Positions 1 through 8,975 of a DNA stretch of 64,000 bases are shown here, in pieces. The notes under the pieces are model-generated. The model saw nothing but the letters and a program-made list of their open reading frames with translations, had not been told where the DNA came from and searched no databases. The DNA lies in contig NZ_WEZG01000001.1 in assembly GCF_009176975.1 (NCBI RefSeq), positions 682,001 through 746,000 on the forward strand, read 5' to 3'. This stretch comes from Aureimonas psammosilenae. GTDB taxonomy: Bacteria > Pseudomonadota > Alphaproteobacteria > Rhizobiales > Rhizobiaceae. The translations under genes and the position numbers were made by a program. How positions within the stretch are numbered: position 1 is the first letter of the stretch; every line of letters starts with the position of its first letter.

Positions 1-1090
1 CGGGATGGGGACGATCCTCCGCGTCGAACAAAGCCACGAACTCGCCGGTGGCGAGCGGCAGGGCGAAGTTCAGCGCTTTCGGCTTCGTGCGCGGCCGGGC
101 CGGCGGTACGGATACGAGCGAAAAGCCGGGAAGGCCGTGGATCGAGCGGGCGACCGCCGCAAGGGTCCCGTGGTCGTCGGCTTCGCAGATCATCAGGACC
201 TGAAGCTTGGCGCGTGGCCAGCGCATCACGTCCAGCGCTTCCACGAGGGAGGTGACGCTGTCCTCGTTCTCGCCGCGAAGCGCGACGAGGATGGTGTAGC
301 GCGGATGAACGGTCGGCAGTGCGACGGCATGGCTCGGGGCGTCCCGCCCGGTCCCTCGCATGATGTCGACGAGCGCGAGGACGCGCAGCGCGACGCAGCC
401 GAAGAACACGGGCAGCATCAGAAGATGAAGCACGAGAAGGCCGGCGGTGGGCGCGTGAACGGCGAAAAGAACGAGCGCGGCGAGAAGAAGGGCCGCCACC
501 GCTCCCTGCCGGCCGGTGAGGGTTTCGCGGGCCGAAAGAGAGGATCGGTCGCGCGACAGGCTGAGACAGGCGGCGTCCAACCGCGCCGGCGCCGTTTCCG
601 CCTCGGCGAGCCGCGCCAACTCGGCCGGCGTCGCGATCCGCAGCATGGGCCCGAGCGCCGGGTTTCTTTCGATCAGATCGTCCAGATCGTCGATTTCTTC
701 GAGGCGCGGCGCGATGAGGGCGACGGGTCGGCCGTCCGCTGTCACGGCGCGGCGCAGGCGGGGCGACGCGTTCTCGCCGCCGACAAGGCGAAGCGGGCGG
801 TTGAACGCGAAGGCCCGGTCGAGGCCGAGGCATTCCGCGATGGCTTGCGCGATGTCCTCTTCGCTCGCGACAGTCGAGGCCGCGAGTTCCGCGCCGGCAT
901 CCGTTCGGTTGCGCCGCGCCGCGCGCCGAGCCGCCGCGAAAACGGATGGTGCGATCTTCAGATAGGCGAGAACGGCGGCGAGCGGCGTCGCGACGGCTGG
1001 CAGCGCCGCTTGCCGCTTGTCGGGCGGCAGGCCGAACCCGTAAGGGAGAGCGATCGAGGGAAAGCCGGTCGCATCGCCTTGTTCACGCAT
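1..1090 (-). CDS. Membrane glycosyltransferase family 2, N-terminal part (truncated by window edge)
   Basis: The first 363 codons of a membrane glycosyltransferase are visible; the 3' end lies off the left edge. Residues about 60-190 are soluble and resemble the GspE/MshE N-terminal domain that precedes many alphaproteobacterial family 2 glycosyltransferases. Hydrophobic segments follow at about 197-243. The GT-A fold opens near 264, with TKPKALNFAL at 335-344 and the DxD-like metal motif in ALFDAEDR at 353-360. By family (XagB/BcsA-like) it should polymerise a surface polysaccharide from a nucleotide sugar at the inner membrane; the sugar cannot be read from sequence. ATG 1090 was chosen; an in-frame ATG at 1132 is possible and neither has a clear Shine-Dalgarno. 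It is divergent from the solute-binding protein gene, with a CtrA-type box in between. Confidence 0.8.
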   Translation of the reverse strand, partial: MREQGDATGFPSIALPYGFGLPPDKRQAALPAVATPLAAVLAYLKIAPSVFAAARRAARRNRTDAGAELAASTVASEEDIAQAIAECLGLDRAFAFNRPLRLVGGENASPRLRRAVTADGRPVALIAPRLEEIDDLDDLIERNPALGPMLRIATPAELARLAEAETAPARLDAACLSLSRDRSSLSARETLTGRQGAVAALLLAALVLFAVHAPTAGLLVLHLLMLPVFFGCVALRVLALVDIMRGTGRDAPSHAVALPTVHPRYTILVALRGENEDSVTSLVEALDVMRWPRAKLQVLMICEADDHGTLAAVARSIHGLPGFSLVSVPPARPRTKPKALNFALPLATGEFVALFDAEDRPHP

Positions 1091-1176
1091 GGGAATGGCC
1101 CGGCACCGAGAGGACGCGAATGGTGCGCACATCCTGGGCGGGCATCTAGTCGCGCGAAACGAACCGGCGGGTGAAG

Positions 1177-1191
1177 TTAACGAATGGTTAA
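1177..1191. promoter_or_regulatory. CtrA-type box TTAA-N7-TTAA
   Basis: TTAA at 1177-1180 and TTAA at 1188-1191 are separated by exactly seven bases, the consensus for the cell-cycle response regulator CtrA. The box overlaps the start codon of the rightward solute-binding protein gene (1184) and lies 45-90 bp upstream of the two candidate starts of the leftward glycosyltransferase. The glycosyltransferase is therefore the likelier activated target; binding at the other gene's start could repress it. Binding is inferred, not shown. Confidence 0.5.
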
Positions 1192-2029
1192 GCTCGCGAT
1201 AGTTGCAGTCTTCATGCTGCTTTCAAGCATCGGTTCGGGATTGGCTGAGGAAGCTCCAGGCATCGCGACGCCGAACTTCTGGGACCAGCGGCAGCGGCTG
1301 GCGCGCGTCGATCTGGCTGCGCGCCCGCGCATCCGCTTTCTGACGAGCGTCGATTTTCCGCCCTTCAACTTCCTCGACCAGCAAGGGCGTTTGACGGGCT
1401 TCAACGTCGATCTGGCGCGCATGATCTGCGAGGAACTGGAAATCCTGCCGCGTTGCCAGATCGAGGCCAAGCCCTTCGCCGAACTCGTTCCGAGCCTCAA
1501 GGCGGGCGACGCCGAAGCGGTGATTGCGGGCGTCGCGGTGACGGCGGAGGCGCGGGCCGACCTCGCCTTCACCGAAAGCTATTTCCGTTATCCGGCCCGC
1601 TTCGTGTCGCGCCAGGATGCGCCCTTGCCCGCGCCGGACGCGGCGGGGCTCGACAAGAAGCGGATCGGCGTGGCGCGCGGCAGCGCCCATGCGGCCATGC
1701 TGGAAGCCTTCTTCCCGAAGGCCGAGCGGGTTGAGTTCGACGGGCGCGAGGCCGCGCTGGAAGCCCTGAAGCGCAAGGAGATCGCCGGCGTCTTCGGCGA
1801 CGGCGTATTCCTGTCCTTTTGGCTGGACAGCGATGCCGCGCAGAATTGCTGCGCCTTCAGCGGCGGCCCTTACCTGTCGGAGCGCTATCTCGGCGAAGGC
1901 CTCGCCATCGCCACCCTACACAAGGACGAGGAACTGGCGAAAGCCTTCGACTACGCGCTCGGCCAGATCGTCGCGGAAGGGCGGTTCTCCGAACTCATGC
2001 TGCGCTACTTCCCGACCAGCGCTTTCTGA
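1184..2029 (+). CDS. Periplasmic amino-acid-type substrate-binding protein (family 3)
   Basis: A 281-residue extracellular solute-binding protein of family 3. An N-terminal Sec signal peptide runs from MVKL to about residue 21 (GLAEE follows). The mature protein starts its first lobe with RIRFLTSVDFPPFNFLDQQG and shows the family pattern GFNVDLARMICEEL and VTAEARADLAFTESYF. Such proteins usually deliver amino acids or related compounds to an ABC importer, but no permease or ATPase gene is adjacent, so it may work with a distant transporter or as a sensor subunit. ATG 1184 gives a normal signal peptide with a lysine at position 3. The ligand cannot be read. Confidence 0.88.
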   Translation: MVKLAIVAVFMLLSSIGSGLAEEAPGIATPNFWDQRQRLARVDLAARPRIRFLTSVDFPPFNFLDQQGRLTGFNVDLARMICEELEILPRCQIEAKPFAELVPSLKAGDAEAVIAGVAVTAEARADLAFTESYFRYPARFVSRQDAPLPAPDAAGLDKKRIGVARGSAHAAMLEAFFPKAERVEFDGREAALEALKRKEIAGVFGDGVFLSFWLDSDAAQNCCAFSGGPYLSERYLGEGLAIATLHKDEELAKAFDYALGQIVAEGRFSELMLRYFPTSAF

Positions 2030-2037
2030 GGCTCTTG

Positions 2038-2066
2038 TTGACGCCCCTTTGGCGAGGCCATAGACG
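2038..2066 (+). promoter_or_regulatory. Candidate promoter of lysK
   Basis: TTGACG at 2038-2043 and TAGACG at 2061-2066 are 17 bases apart, in the 100-base gap before lysK. The -35 is good and the -10 is weak. Confidence 0.4.
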
Positions 2067-2131
2067 GGCCGCGAAGTTCGGCGGCCGGAAGCCTCGCCTT
2101 CTCGAAACCCCGCGCGATTGAAAGGTTGGGC

Positions 2132-3790
2132 ATGTCCGCAGTCCGCTCCTCGAAGCTTGCGATCACCGAGGCCGAAGAAGCCGAGGCGGCGACATCCGGC
2201 GCCTGGCCGTTCGAGGAAGCGCGCAAGCTCCTGACCCGGCTCGGCGGGGTGGAGCGCGAGGTCCTGTTCGAGACCGGCTACGGCCCCTCGGGCTTGCCCC
2301 ATATCGGCACGTTCGGCGAGGTGGCGCGCACGTCCATGGTGCGCCACGCCTTCCGCGTCCTCACCGGCGACCGCATCCCGACACGCCTCATCTGCTTTTC
2401 CGACGACATGGACGGGTTGCGAAAGGTGCCCGACAACGTTCCGAACAAGGACATGATGACGAGCTTCCTCGACAAGCCGCTCAGCCGTGTTCCGGACCCA
2501 TTCTCGAACGAATATCCCTCGTTCGGCGCGGCCAACAACGCGCGTCTTCGCTCGTTTCTCGACCGTTTCGGCTTCGAGTACGAGTTCGCCTCGGCGACGG
2601 ACTACTACGAATCCGGTCGTTTCGACGCGACGCTTCTGAAGATGCTTGCCGTCTACGACGAAGTCATGGAAGTCATCCTGCCGACGCTCGGCCCTGAGCG
2701 TCGCGCGACCTATTCGCCCTTTCTTCCGGTCTCGCCGCGCAGCGGCAATGTCCTGCAGGTGCCGATGGTGGACCGCGACGTCGAGCGCGGGATGATCGCC
2801 TATATCGATCCCGAGACCGGCGAGCGCGTCGAGACCTCCGTCACGGGCGGCGCGGTGAAGTGCCAATGGAAAGCCGATTGGGCACTCCGCTGGACCGCGC
2901 TCGGTGTCGATTACGAGATGGCGGGCAAGGACCTCATCGATTCGGTCACCCTGTCGTCCAAGATCTGCCGGGCGCTCGGCGGCACGCCGCCGGACGGCTT
3001 CAACTACGAGCTGTTTCTGGACGAGAAGGGCCAGAAGATCTCGAAGTCCAAGGGCAACGGCCTCGGCATCGAAGACTGGCTCGCCTACGCCTCGCCCGAA
3101 AGCTTGGCCTACTACATGTTCGGCAAGCCGCGCGCGGCCAAGCGCCTCCACTTCGACGTCATCCCGAAGGCGGTGGACGACTACTACGCCTTCGTGGACG
3201 CGCAGAAGCGCCAGGACATCAAGCAGCGGATGCAGAACGCGGTGTGGCACGTCCATGCCGGCTCGCCGCCGAGCGAGGGGACGAAAGTGCCTTTCGCCAT
3301 GCTCCTGAACCTCGTGTCCGCTTCCAATGCCGGCGACAAGGCCTCGCTTTGGGGCTACATCAGCCGTTATTCGCCGGACGCGACGCCGGAAACCGATCCC
3401 GAACTCGACCGGCTCGTCGGCTACGCCCTGCGCTATTTCGCCGACTTCGTGGAGCCGGCGAAGCGTTTCCGTGCCCCGGACGAGGTGGAGCGCGAAGCGC
3501 TCGAAAAGCTCGAAGCCAAGCTCGGCGAACTGCCCTCCGGCGCCGATGCCGAGGCGATTCAGGACGCGATTCTCGACGTCGCGCGGCCGATCGAGCGCTA
3601 CCAGGACCATTCCAAGACGGGGCCGAGCGGTGGTCCGGGCGTTTCGGGGACTTGGTTCCAGGCGCTCTACCAGACGCTGATCGGGCAGGAGCGGGGGCCG
3701 CGTTTCGGCTCCTTCGTGCAGCTCTACGGCGTTGCGGAAACGCGTGCCCTGATCCGCAAGGCGTTGGCCGGCGAACTCGCCAAGGCCTGA
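2132..3790 (+). CDS. lysK: Lysyl-tRNA synthetase, class I
   Basis: A 552-residue class I lysyl-tRNA synthetase, which charges tRNA-Lys with lysine in the cytoplasm. The Rossmann-fold signature is HIGT (in [14 protein letters not shown], about residue 55) and the second ATP-binding motif is KISKS (about residue 300), both class I hallmarks. The archaeal-type class I enzyme replaces the usual bacterial class II LysRS in alphaproteobacteria, so this gene is a lineage marker. ATG 2132 is preferred over an in-frame TTG at 2126 because AAAGG ends six bases before it. It stands alone, with a convergent gene beginning just after its stop. Confidence 0.96.
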   Translation: MSAVRSSKLAITEAEEAEAATSGAWPFEEARKLLTRLGGVEREVLFETGYGPSGLPHIGTFGEVARTSMVRHAFRVLTGDRIPTRLICFSDDMDGLRKVPDNVPNKDMMTSFLDKPLSRVPDPFSNEYPSFGAANNARLRSFLDRFGFEYEFASATDYYESGRFDATLLKMLAVYDEVMEVILPTLGPERRATYSPFLPVSPRSGNVLQVPMVDRDVERGMIAYIDPETGERVETSVTGGAVKCQWKADWALRWTALGVDYEMAGKDLIDSVTLSSKICRALGGTPPDGFNYELFLDEKGQKISKSKGNGLGIEDWLAYASPESLAYYMFGKPRAAKRLHFDVIPKAVDDYYAFVDAQKRQDIKQRMQNAVWHVHAGSPPSEGTKVPFAMLLNLVSASNAGDKASLWGYISRYSPDATPETDPELDRLVGYALRYFADFVEPAKRFRAPDEVEREALEKLEAKLGELPSGADAEAIQDAILDVARPIERYQDHSKTGPSGGPGVSGTWFQALYQTLIGQERGPRFGSFVQLYGVAETRALIRKALAGELAKA

Positions 3791-3811
3791 GGGCGCCTTC
3801 CGGCGGGCGCG

Positions 3812-4522
3812 TCATCCGCCGAAGCGGCGCTCCGACCAGACGCCGGCCTTGCGCGTCTTCGCCTCGGTTTCGTTCGCTGCATAGGGTCCATCGGGCGCGG
3901 CGGTGGCCCAGCCGTTGGACACGAGCCAGCGGCCGAGATCCTCGCCGGCGAGGCTGCAGGTGGCCGCGATCTCCTCCGTGCGGCTTCCAAAACCTTCCGG
4001 CACGGCGCAACTGATCGAGCGCGCGCGCAGGAATGCGCGGAACTGCGTGCGCGCCTCGACGCCGCAGAACCACGCGCCGTCCACGCCTTCGCAGCGCCGG
4101 GACATGGAAATCGGTTCGATGCCGACGAGCCGCACCTTGCCGCGACCGACGAGGATCGTCCCCGTGTCGAGGGCGACGGGCCTGGCGAGAAGGCGCAACG
4201 CCCCTTCCGGCGCGGGATCGAGGGACGCTTGAAGCGTCGGCTCAGGGGCGATGGGTTCGGCGGAGGGTGCCGGAGCCGGCGTCTCAGGCGCGGCGGCGGG
4301 AGCGGGCTCGGCTTCGGGTGCGACCGTGGTTTCTCCGGCAGGAGCGGCGGCGATCCGGGCAGCGGTTTCGCGGCGGCCGGCATTCATCGCCTCGGCGATC
4401 TCGCCGCGCATGGGCACCAGAAAGGCGAACAGCAAAGCCAGCACCAGGAGCGCCAGCGCCGTCGCAGCCGTTCCCTGAAGGCGCTCCCGAAAAGCACCCA
4501 GCGCTTCCAGATTTCCACGCAT
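3812..4522 (-). CDS. Membrane-anchored thermonuclease-fold (SNase-like) protein
   Basis: A 236-residue protein with a short cytoplasmic start, one membrane helix (about residues 18-38, TALALLVLALLFAFLVP), a long Ala/Pro/Glu linker and a C-terminal staphylococcal-nuclease-like domain (VRLVGIEPI ... WFCGVEARTQFRAFL ... AGVWSE). The nuclease-family second catalytic arginine, usually in a YGR context, is not visible, so it may be catalytically dead. Four cysteines (RRC, WFC, ISC, ATC) could form disulphides in the periplasm. ATG 4522 is preceded by AGGAAC and begins eight bases after the stop of the upstream S24 regulator, so the two are probably co-transcribed. Role unknown. Confidence 0.75.
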   Translation of the reverse strand: MRGNLEALGAFRERLQGTAATALALLVLALLFAFLVPMRGEIAEAMNAGRRETAARIAAAPAGETTVAPEAEPAPAAAPETPAPAPSAEPIAPEPTLQASLDPAPEGALRLLARPVALDTGTILVGRGKVRLVGIEPISMSRRCEGVDGAWFCGVEARTQFRAFLRARSISCAVPEGFGSRTEEIAATCSLAGEDLGRWLVSNGWATAAPDGPYAANETEAKTRKAGVWSERRFGG

Positions 4523-4530
4523 GCCCGTTC

Positions 4531-5190
4531 CTACTGGCTCGCCCAAAGGATGCGGGCGATCCATTCGATCTCATCCGTCCGAAAGGTCCGGTCCGGATAG
4601 TCGCGGTTGATGGACACGAGTTCAACCGTCTTCGACGTGCGCCGTTGCAGAAGCTTGGCCATGACCTCGCCTTCGCGCGTCTTCACCACCACGCGGTCGC
4701 CGCGCCTGACCGAGGCCGTAGGCGACACGATGATGACGTCGCCGTCGCGGTAGAGCGGCATCATAGAATCGCCGGAAACCTCCAGCGCGTAAACCGCCTC
4801 GTCGCCCGCACTTTGCGGCAGCGCGATCTCGTCCCAGCCCTGTCCCGCCGGAAAGCCGGCATCATCGAAGAAGCCGCCGGCACCGGCCTGCGCGAAGCCG
4901 AGAAGGGGGATGGCGGCGAAGGCGGGAACGAGGGTGCGCACCGGAACGAGGGGCAGGGCTTTCCCCAGCATCAGCGCGGTGAATTCTTCCGGCGTCGTTT
5001 TCGTCGCCTCGATGATCTTGGCGATCGATTCGGTGGAAGGCCAGCGCGGCCGCCCGTCATTGGCGTGGCGCTTGGACTTGTTGAACGTCGTCGGATCGAG
5101 GCCGGCACGCCGGGCGAGGCCGGAAGCGGTCAGCTTGTTGAGTTCCGCCAACCCGTCGATCGCGGCCCATATGCGTTCATGGGAGATCAA
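4531..5190 (-). CDS. Helix-turn-helix / S24 peptidase-type transcriptional regulator
   Basis: A 219-residue LexA/CI-like regulator. Residues 1-75 form an N-terminal DNA-binding region (LTASGLARRAGLDPTTFNKSKR). The C-terminal S24 domain carries the catalytic serine in SGDSMMP (about 140) and the lysine in VMAKLLQRR (about 179), so the Ser-Lys dyad is intact. An Ala-Gly pair in the linker (FAQAGAGG) is a possible self-cleavage site. It is not LexA itself and no phage genes surround it. The gene precedes the SNase-like gene with an 8-base gap and is divergent from yihY; the shared gap carries two TTTGTCC repeats that could be its operators. Confidence 0.85.
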   Translation of the reverse strand: MISHERIWAAIDGLAELNKLTASGLARRAGLDPTTFNKSKRHANDGRPRWPSTESIAKIIEATKTTPEEFTALMLGKALPLVPVRTLVPAFAAIPLLGFAQAGAGGFFDDAGFPAGQGWDEIALPQSAGDEAVYALEVSGDSMMPLYRDGDVIIVSPTASVRRGDRVVVKTREGEVMAKLLQRRTSKTVELVSINRDYPDRTFRTDEIEWIARILWASQ

Positions 5191-5250
5191 GGCTGGAACC
5201 CCTTAGCCGGCACCAGGAATAAAGTCCTCGGTTTGCCTACTGAGTCGGCC

Positions 5251-5328
5251 ACCGTTTGTCCAGCGGAAATTATTTAGCTTGACGCAAGGGAAGGATGATC
5301 GGCTCCGCACACCCTTTGTCCGAAGGGA
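5251..5328. promoter_or_regulatory. Paired TTTGTCC repeats in the S24-regulator/yihY divergent gap
   Basis: Two similar blocks, ACCGTTTGTCCAGCGGAAA (5251-5269) and ACCCTTTGTCCGAAGGGAA (5311-5329), lie 60 bases apart in the 195-base gap between the S24 regulator and yihY. The second is an inverted repeat (CCCTT-N6-AAGGG). Their place beside a self-cleaving-type repressor suggests operators for autoregulation; this is inference from position and repetition only. Confidence 0.35.
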
Positions 5329-5385
5329 ACCGGCAACGCAAATATGGCATTATCGTGGAGTGGCACGGTTCACCGGAGAAGTGTG

Positions 5386-6444
5386 ATGGCTCTGCGCTTT
5401 GGTGAAAGCGGTGCCGACGAGATGCGTCGCCGGGCTGGCGAGCCGGGTCGCGGGCGCGACGCCTCCGGGCCGTTCGGGATTCCCGCCAAGGGTTGGCGCG
5501 ATATCGGCTTGAGGCTCTACAACTCGTTCTTCGAAGACCGGGTGATGCTGATCGCGGCAGGGGCGACCTTCTATCTTCTCCTGGCGATGTTCCCCGCCTT
5601 CGCGGTTTTCGTCTCGCTCTACGGCTTCATCGCCGATCCGCACACGATCTCCGAACACATCGCCTTCATCGGCCAGTTCCTTCCCGCGGCCGGCACCGAC
5701 CTTCTTCATGCGCAGTTGGAGCGTCTCGTCACGCAGGACACTTCCACCCTGTCGCGAACCTTCGTGATCGGCCTCGTGATCGCCCTTTGGAGCGCCAACA
5801 ACGGCATCAAGACACTGTTCGAAGCGATGAACGTCGCCTATGGCGAGCAGGAAAAGCGCAACTTCTTCAAGCTGAACCTCCTTGCCTTCTGCTTCACGCT
5901 GGGGGCGGTCGCGATCGGCATCCTTCTCATCGTCTCGGTGGGCGTCGTGCCTGCGGTGATGGCGCTTCTCGGCCTGTCCAGCGTCACGGATGTCTTCATC
6001 GCGTCCATGCGCTGGCCGGTGATGTTCCTGCTCGTGGTCGGCTCCATCGCGCTCGTCTACCGCTTCGGCCCGAGCCGCAATCCGGCACGCTGGCGCTGGG
6101 TGCTGTTCGGCGCGATGCTGACCTCAGTGGTCTGGATCGTCACCTCCATCGCCTTTTCCTGGTATCTCCAGAACCTCGCCAACTACAGCGCGACCTATGG
6201 CTCGCTCGGCGCGGCGATCGGCTTCATGGTGTGGCTCTGGATTTCGTCGATCATCTTCGTGCTCGGCGCCGAGATCAACGCCGAGATGGAACACCAGACC
6301 GCGCTCGACACCACCGATGCCCCGGCAAAACCCATCGGCACGCGCGGAGCGCGCGTCGCCGATACGATCGGCCGCTCTTCCGCCCGCGCTTCCGCCAAGG
6401 CCAAGGCGACGTTCGACCGTTTCCGCAGCCGTCCGTCCACCTGA
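5386..6444 (+). CDS. YihY/virulence factor BrkB family membrane protein
   Basis: A 352-residue inner-membrane protein of the YihY/BrkB family (older databases call it ribonuclease BN, wrongly). About six membrane segments are visible, including MLIAAGATFYLLLAMFPAFA, the LSRTFVIGLVIALWSANNGI region and the final AAIGFMVWLWISSIIFVLGA. The conserved ANNGIKTLFEAMNVAYGE motif is present. The C-terminal 50 residues are basic and cytoplasmic. ATG 5386 was preferred to an in-frame ATG at 5344 because CGGAGAAG lies just upstream. The molecular function of the family is unresolved; membrane transport or efflux is often suggested. Confidence 0.88.
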   Translation: MALRFGESGADEMRRRAGEPGRGRDASGPFGIPAKGWRDIGLRLYNSFFEDRVMLIAAGATFYLLLAMFPAFAVFVSLYGFIADPHTISEHIAFIGQFLPAAGTDLLHAQLERLVTQDTSTLSRTFVIGLVIALWSANNGIKTLFEAMNVAYGEQEKRNFFKLNLLAFCFTLGAVAIGILLIVSVGVVPAVMALLGLSSVTDVFIASMRWPVMFLLVVGSIALVYRFGPSRNPARWRWVLFGAMLTSVVWIVTSIAFSWYLQNLANYSATYGSLGAAIGFMVWLWISSIIFVLGAEINAEMEHQTALDTTDAPAKPIGTRGARVADTIGRSSARASAKAKATFDRFRSRPST

Positions 6445-6461
6445 CCTCAGTTCCGGCCTAA

Positions 6462-6622
6462 GAGTACCTAACAAAACCTCGCGGGGTCGGCTGGTCGGGT
6501 CTTTCCGCCGCCCACTTCGTTGCCAATCCTCGCCGATGCCGCCGGCATCGACTGCGTTTGTCGCCTCGCAGGCAACGAAAATTCCTCGACCATCCTCTGC
6601 CCGGAGGTTCTGTTAGGCACTC
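6462..6622. mobile_element. MITE-like element, 161 bp, inserted at the fadJ stop codon
   Basis: The ends are 19-base inverted repeats, GAGTACCTAACAAAACCTC (6462-6480) and GAGGTTCTGTTAGGCACTC (6604-6622), matching at 17 of 19 positions when one is reversed. Both ends are flanked by TAA (6459-6461 and 6623-6625), which looks like a 3-base target duplication. No transposase can fit. The interior has nested inverted repeats (CGTTGCC/GGCAACG, TGGTCGG/CTCGACCA, GATGCCGCCGGCATC), so the transcript could fold into a long hairpin. Short inverted-repeat ends with a TNA duplication suggest a non-autonomous derivative of an IS5-type element; the parent is not in this window. Confidence 0.75.
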
Positions 6623-8826
6623 TAAGCCGCCGCTGGGCTTTGGGGGCGGAAGCGGGCGTAGAAGGTCTCGTTTCGCGCCGCCATCTCGTTCAAAAGCCGG
6701 ATCGGGCGAAACCGCTCGCCGTATTTCGCTTCCAGCTTCTCGCAGAGCGCAACGAAGCTCTTCGCGCCCATGCCGTCGATGAAGGACAGGGTGCCGCCCG
6801 TATAGGGCGCATATCCGAAGCCGAGGATCGAGCCGACATCGGCCTCGCGCGGATCGGTGACGACGCCGTCCTCCACCGTTCGCGCCGCTTCCAGCGCCAT
6901 GGTCGCGAGGAAGCGCGATTTCAGCTCGGTGAAGTCGAAGCTGTCGGCCGGCTTTGGGGGGAAGAACTCGGCGAGGCCCGGCCAAAGGTGCTTGCGGGCG
7001 GGTTTCGCCGGATAATCGTAGAAGCCCTTGCCGCCCTTGCGGCCCGTGCGCCCGAAATCGTCCACCATGCGGTTCACGAGCGCCATGTGCCGCGCGTCGA
7101 CGGCGCTCTCGCCCGCATCCTTGATTGTGGCCTTCATGATCCGCTGCGACAGGTCGATCGCCACCTCGTCGTTCAGCGCCAGAGGGCCGACCGGCATGCC
7201 GGCGAATTTAGCGGCATTCTCGATCATCGCCGGGGGCACGCCTTCGAGCAGCATCTCGTAGGCCTCCTCGATGAAGCGGAAGACGCAGCGATTGGCGAAG
7301 AAGCCGCGCGCGTCGTTGACGACGATCGGCGTCTTGCGGATCGCCTTCACGAAGTCGAGCGCGGTGGCGAGGGCGAGGTCGCCGGTTTCCTCCGCCAGAA
7401 TCACCTCCGTCAGCATCATCTTCTCCACCGGCGAGAAGAAATGGATGCCGATGAAGCGCGATGCATCGGGGAAGGCTCCCGCCAACGCGGTGATCGGGAT
7501 GGTGGAGGTGTTGGAGGCAAAGATCGCGCCGGGTTTCATGACGGCCGCCGCCTTGCGGGTCGCCTCCGCCTTGACCTCGCGATCCTCGAACACGGCCTCG
7601 ATCACGAGGTCGACCTCGCCGAGTTGCTCGAAGTCGGGCGTCGCGTGGATGCGGCCGAGAAGCGTCTCCAGGTCCTCGGCGCTCGCGCGGCCTTGGGACA
7701 CGAGCTTTTCGGTCAGGGTCCGGCTATGGGCCTTGCCCTTGTCGGCGCTCGCCTGATCGCGGTCGATGAGGACCACCTCGATGCCGGCTTTGGCCGCGAC
7801 ATGGGCGATGCCGGCGCCCATGAAGCCCGCGCCGATCACGCCGAGCCGCTTCACCGCTTGCGGGGGAATGCCGGCCGGGCGGCGCGCGCCCTTGTTCAAC
7901 TCCTGCATGGAAACGAAGAGCGAGCGGATCATCATCGCCGCTTCCGTCGTCTGCAGAACCTGCGTGAAGTAGCGAAGCTCGACCTTCAGGCCCTGATCCA
8001 TCGGCAGAAGGAGGCCCTCGTAGACGCATTGCAGGATCGCGCGGGCGCCCGGATAATTGTCGTTCGTTTCCTTCCGGTAGAGCGAGGCGACCGCCGGCCA
8101 GACCTGCGCGCCCGCCGCCGAATAGACCGGCCCGGAGGGAAGCTTGAACCCCGGCTGGTCCCAGGGGTTCATCGGCGACAGGCCGGCGGCGAGCATGGCT
8201 TTCGCCTCATCGATCAGGGCGTCGGGTGCGACGATCCGGTCCACGAGGTTCATGCGCTTGGCCTTGTCGGGGCTCAGCGTTTCGCCCTTCAGAAGCATCT
8301 GGAGGGCCGACTGCGTGTCGGCGAGGCGCGGCACGCGCTGCGTTCCCCCGGCGCCCGGAAAGATGCCGACCTTCACTTCCGGCAGGCCGAGCTTGGCGCC
8401 CGTGGACACGACGCGCCCGTGGCAGGCGAGGGCCAGCTCGAAGGCACCGCCGAGGCAGGTGCCGTCCACCGCCGCGACGAAGGGCTTTCCGCAGGTCTCG
8501 ATCTTGCGATAAAGCCGCGACATCTGCCCGGCGCTCTCGAACAACTCGGCCACCGCGGCTTCAGGGTCATCGCGGCGCTTGGCATCGAAGATCTCGAAGA
8601 GGCCCCGGATCATCTTGAGATCGGCGCCGCCGGAGAAGCTGCCCTTCTTGCCCGACGCGATCACCACGCCCTTCACGGCGTCGTCGGCGACGATCCGATC
8701 CACCAGACGGTCGATCTCGTCCATCACCTCGATCGTGAAGACGTTCATGGAGCGCCCCGGCATGTTCCAGGTGAGAAGCGCGATGCCGTCCGCATCCACC
8801 TCGAAGGCGAAGTTCTGCTCGGTCAT
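6622..8826 (-). CDS. fadJ: Fatty-acid oxidation multifunctional protein: enoyl-CoA hydratase / 3-hydroxyacyl-CoA dehydrogenase
   Basis: A 734-residue FadJ/FadB-type protein catalysing hydration of trans-2-enoyl-CoA and NAD-dependent oxidation of 3-hydroxyacyl-CoA in beta-oxidation. Residues 1-280 are a crotonase domain (GSFSGGADLKMI oxyanion-hole region; CLGGAFELALACHGRV). A Rossmann domain follows near 330 (LGVIGAGFMGAGIAHVAAKAG), then two 3-hydroxyacyl-CoA dehydrogenase C-terminal domains, with the catalytic histidine in FIGIHFFSPV. The thiolase partner is encoded 1 kb away on the same strand, beyond an EAL gene. Its TAG stop is formed by the TAA duplication plus the last base of the MITE-like element, and the same TAG would exist in the uninterrupted site. 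Confidence 0.93.
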   Translation of the reverse strand: MTEQNFAFEVDADGIALLTWNMPGRSMNVFTIEVMDEIDRLVDRIVADDAVKGVVIASGKKGSFSGGADLKMIRGLFEIFDAKRRDDPEAAVAELFESAGQMSRLYRKIETCGKPFVAAVDGTCLGGAFELALACHGRVVSTGAKLGLPEVKVGIFPGAGGTQRVPRLADTQSALQMLLKGETLSPDKAKRMNLVDRIVAPDALIDEAKAMLAAGLSPMNPWDQPGFKLPSGPVYSAAGAQVWPAVASLYRKETNDNYPGARAILQCVYEGLLLPMDQGLKVELRYFTQVLQTTEAAMMIRSLFVSMQELNKGARRPAGIPPQAVKRLGVIGAGFMGAGIAHVAAKAGIEVVLIDRDQASADKGKAHSRTLTEKLVSQGRASAEDLETLLGRIHATPDFEQLGEVDLVIEAVFEDREVKAEATRKAAAVMKPGAIFASNTSTIPITALAGAFPDASRFIGIHFFSPVEKMMLTEVILAEETGDLALATALDFVKAIRKTPIVVNDARGFFANRCVFRFIEEAYEMLLEGVPPAMIENAAKFAGMPVGPLALNDEVAIDLSQRIMKATIKDAGESAVDARHMALVNRMVDDFGRTGRKGGKGFYDYPAKPARKHLWPGLAEFFPPKPADSFDFTELKSRFLATMALEAARTVEDGVVTDPREADVGSILGFGYAPYTGGTLSFIDGMGAKSFVALCEKLEAKYGERFRPIRLLNEMAARNETFYARFRPQSPAAA

Positions 8827-8975
8827 GCGGATCTCCCGGTCGGTAGCCGTGCCACTTGTTTGCGCGGCAGGGCGGGCACGCGTCTCAGATTTCTCGGCGC
8901 GTCTTCAGCGAATCGCAAAGGTTGTGCGCGAACCTGATGGCAAGTGATTTTCGTTTGCGTGGAAGAGAGCCAGCG

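Noticed and set aside
5-1174. A plus-strand open frame of 389 codons at the left edge
   Set aside because: It is the antisense of a glycosyltransferase with DxD and membrane segments read on the minus strand.
4531-5190. Prophage repressor
   Set aside because: The S24 regulator is CI-like, but no integrase, structural or lysis genes are near and the neighbours are chromosomal.
6520-8937. An 805-codon plus-strand open frame opposite fadJ
   Set aside because: It lies antisense to a clear fadJ-type gene and its translation has low-complexity Arg/His/Asp composition.
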